NCBI RefSeq assembly: GCF_020080835.1
Contig: NC_058158.1
Coordinates: 32,754,305 to 32,818,304, forward strand
Source of the DNA: Cotesia glomerata
Lineage: Eukaryota; Arthropoda; Insecta; Hymenoptera; Braconidae
Length of the DNA stretch: 64,000 bases
Reading direction: 5' to 3'
Shown here in pieces: positions 62,692-64,000 of the stretch. The position numbers and the translations under genes were made by a program. The notes beneath the pieces were generated by a model. The model made no database searches. It had not been told where the DNA came from and saw nothing but the letters and a program-made list of their open reading frames with translations. Each line of letters starts with the position of its first letter. Position 1 is the stretch's first letter.

Positions 62692-62913
62692 GATAGAAAT
62701 CCTCGTAGGAATATTAAGAGCTACTTCCTAAGACCTTAAAATGTGGAGATCAGATTAGAACTTGATTTTCGAAAACTGGCATGGAACCAATGACTTCCTG
62801 ATTTTTTTTTTTAAATTATATATTTGTAAAGTGAGAACTTAAAAATTTAGAAAAAAAAAACTTAGATGTGAAAAAAAAATTATTACGATGCACAATGACG
62901 ATAAAAATTACTG

Positions 62914-63106
62914 CACAGTAAAAAATTTTCCGTCAATGTGTAAAGTGTAAAAATTTTTATGTAGCAAATTACACTCTAGTGTGTAGAATTTTACATTCTC
63001 ATGTATTGACTTAACACACTAGAATGTAGAATTAACATTAGTTTGTGCAAAAACAGTCAGTAACACAAATATTTGTGTTAAATTTGACGAAAATTTTTTT
63101 ACTGTA
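62914..63106. mobile_element. Small insert nested in element B copy 2
   Basis: ACAGTAAAAAATTTTCCGTC at the left and GACGAAAATTTTTTTACTGT at the right are inverse. The interior holds ACACTCTAGTGTGTAG-type palindromes and repeated ACACACTAGAATGTAG. Copy 1 of B has an uninterrupted CTTACAGTAATTTTTATCGTC at the matching site, so this is a filled site against an empty one. Confidence 0.75.
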
Positions 63107-63303
63107 TGCAAAAAAAAAATTAGAAAAAAAAAATTTTTTCATGTTTTTTAATTAAAAAAATTTTTTTCCTCTGAAATTGTAGGAAATGACGTTAAAATAT
63201 ATTTTATAAAGCTAAAAGAGCTTTTTAGAAAAAAATTTTTTTTACGAAATTTTGGAGGTACCCCATTTTGCCACCCCTACCCCATTTCCCCCCCCCCCTC
63301 CCC

Positions 63304-63854
63304 TAAATATCAGTAATTAATTTTTGACTGTAAGCTTACATGTTTTTTGAGATACTTTAAGTGAAGATTTAATTGAGAAACTTATACACGTTTGTAAGTA
63401 GGTCTACACATATGACGTGACTTTGGAGCTATTTTATCAAAAAGTCACGCGATACAACGTAAATATCCGGGTAACATTGTCATTACGACTTCCTCATTGA
63501 ACAAGAAAGCAGGTTTATTTTAGCATATGAGAAGTAATTTTTTTAAAATTCTGTGCAATGAAAATAATAATTTGAGCTAATACATATAAGATATAAAATA
63601 TATAAAGCAAAGTATAATTTTGAATAATTAAGTATAAATGGGTGTGAGGAGAGGTGTCGTGTAGGCTTAAGTGAAAAGATCAAAAGACAGGTGGCAAGCA
63701 TCCGCATACTCTGTCTGGCGAACTAGGTCGGTAGTTTTTTTAGCATTAAATAAAAGAAAGACAGAAGTGTGTAGTAACGTTTCTAAAGAAGGAAGAAAGA
63801 AATTAAAGGGTGGAGAGCGAAGACTGTCGGCGTCGAGTGGTTAATTGGTGTTCT
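63304..63854. other. Possible 5' flank or leader of the edge gene
   Basis: A/T-rich to about 63600, then GC-richer and purine-rich (GAAGGAAGAAAGAAATTAAA near 63788). It could be promoter and leader for the frame starting at 63855, but no TATA or initiator is convincing. Confidence 0.3.
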
Positions 63855-64000
63855 ATGAATTCGAAGGAGATTACCGCGAATTCGCGAGCCACCAGACACA
63901 GAGACAGTACCAACAACTGCTTCTTCTTATTCTCCAAGTTCTTCTTCTTAGCGGTTCGTTTTATTCCGTTTGTCTGCTCTGGTTCAGCTCCTGCTTCTCT
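63855..64000 (+). CDS. Partial open frame with hydrophobic segment, runs off the window
   Basis: ATG at 63855 opens 48 codons to the right edge with no stop. It begins MNSKEITANSRATRHRDSTN (about 20 polar, basic residues). A hydrophobic run follows at residues about 23-42 (FFLFSKFFFLAVRF, then IPFVCSG) and then a small-residue stretch SAPAS. This order fits a signal anchor or a signal peptide with a long n-region. The DNA here is GC-richer than the preceding 300 bp. The start context TTCTATG is poor, a 48-codon open run can be chance, and the CTTCTT repeats contribute the Phe/Leu. The continuation outside the window would decide it. Confidence 0.3.
   Translation, partial: MNSKEITANSRATRHRDSTNNCFFLFSKFFFLAVRFIPFVCSGSAPAS

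Larger units (their letters stand above)
61627..63303. mobile_element. Element B, copy 2 (inverted relative to copy 1)
   Basis: The left end is TA|CGGGAGG plus a G-run, then CAAAATGGGGTAC. The right end is GGTACCCCATTTTGCC, a second CCCCATTTCCC, a C-run and CCTCCCC|TA. It is the reverse complement of 44442-46303 over most of its length. It includes a fragment related to element A (about 62400-62810: ACCCGATTTTGATGCGG, AAGTTACGAGAGGTTTACAC, a CA array, and a GACTTCCTGATTTTT end). A minus frame of 74 codons at 61682-61906 matches the copy-1 frame. It carries its own later insert at 62914-63106. Confidence 0.85.

Noticed and set aside
1..64000. CRISPR array, prokaryotic genes, rRNA, tRNA, or integrated viral genes
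   Set aside because: No regularly spaced identical repeats with unique spacers, no recognisable viral or bacterial coding sequence, and no rRNA or tRNA-like structures were seen on either strand by eye.

Overview
This is an AT-rich eukaryotic window, most like intron and intergenic DNA of an insect. It has no operons, Shine-Dalgarno spacing or dense coding. It has long T-runs and A-runs, (TA)n and (CA)n microsatellites, GT-AG splice signals, one perfect TACTAAT branch point, and many short inverted-repeat elements flanked by TA. A parasitoid hymenopteran is my guess from the general look of the repeats; the sequence does not prove it. No open frame exceeds about 142 codons. With stop codons at roughly 7% of codons at this base composition, runs of 120-140 codons are expected by chance in six frames of 64 kb. 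I therefore treat nearly all long open frames as noise and rely on splice signals instead.

Genes. The best exon is 20568-20684 on the minus strand: 117 nt, GC-richer than its flanks, with canonical splice sites. Candidate 5' exons on the same strand are phase-compatible with it: a 9-nt micro-exon at 59452-59460 holding an ATG, an ATG-bearing donor exon at 60237-60243, an ATG exon at 48762-48816, and a nearer ATG exon ending at 21942. A candidate last exon with a hydrophobic C-terminus sits at 67-141. Weaker minus-strand exons lie at 38233-38324 and 32350-32413. Together these suggest one or two minus-strand genes with introns of tens of kb, but the exon chain is inference and I recognise no protein family. 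On the plus strand a spliced, apparently non-coding leader or lncRNA occupies 23477-24477. It stands head-to-head with the minus-strand candidate start near 22.0 kb, across a GC-richer stretch with two ATTGG boxes. At the right edge (63855-64000) an open frame starts with ATG, encodes a hydrophobic segment and runs off the window.

Repeats by region. 2.7-3.6 kb and 27.4-28.2 kb: two copies of element A, which has inverted termini and three GAGCTC palindromes spaced 40 bp apart. 23.9-24.1 kb and 27.0-27.25 kb: two double-hairpin elements. 26.8-28.9 kb: a composite holding one double hairpin and one A copy. 35.1-35.4 kb: a 159-bp tandem duplication. 36.3, 44.9, 52.8, 56.2 and 56.5 kb: TA-flanked elements with CACNG-type ends. 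44.4-46.3 kb and 61.6-63.3 kb: two inverted copies of element B, ending in G-runs, each carrying a different later insertion.

The most unusual observation is the double-hairpin elements. Their arms are unrelated in sequence, yet all four hairpins centre on GCGNAGC, a motif known for unusually stable GNA-triloop mini-hairpins.
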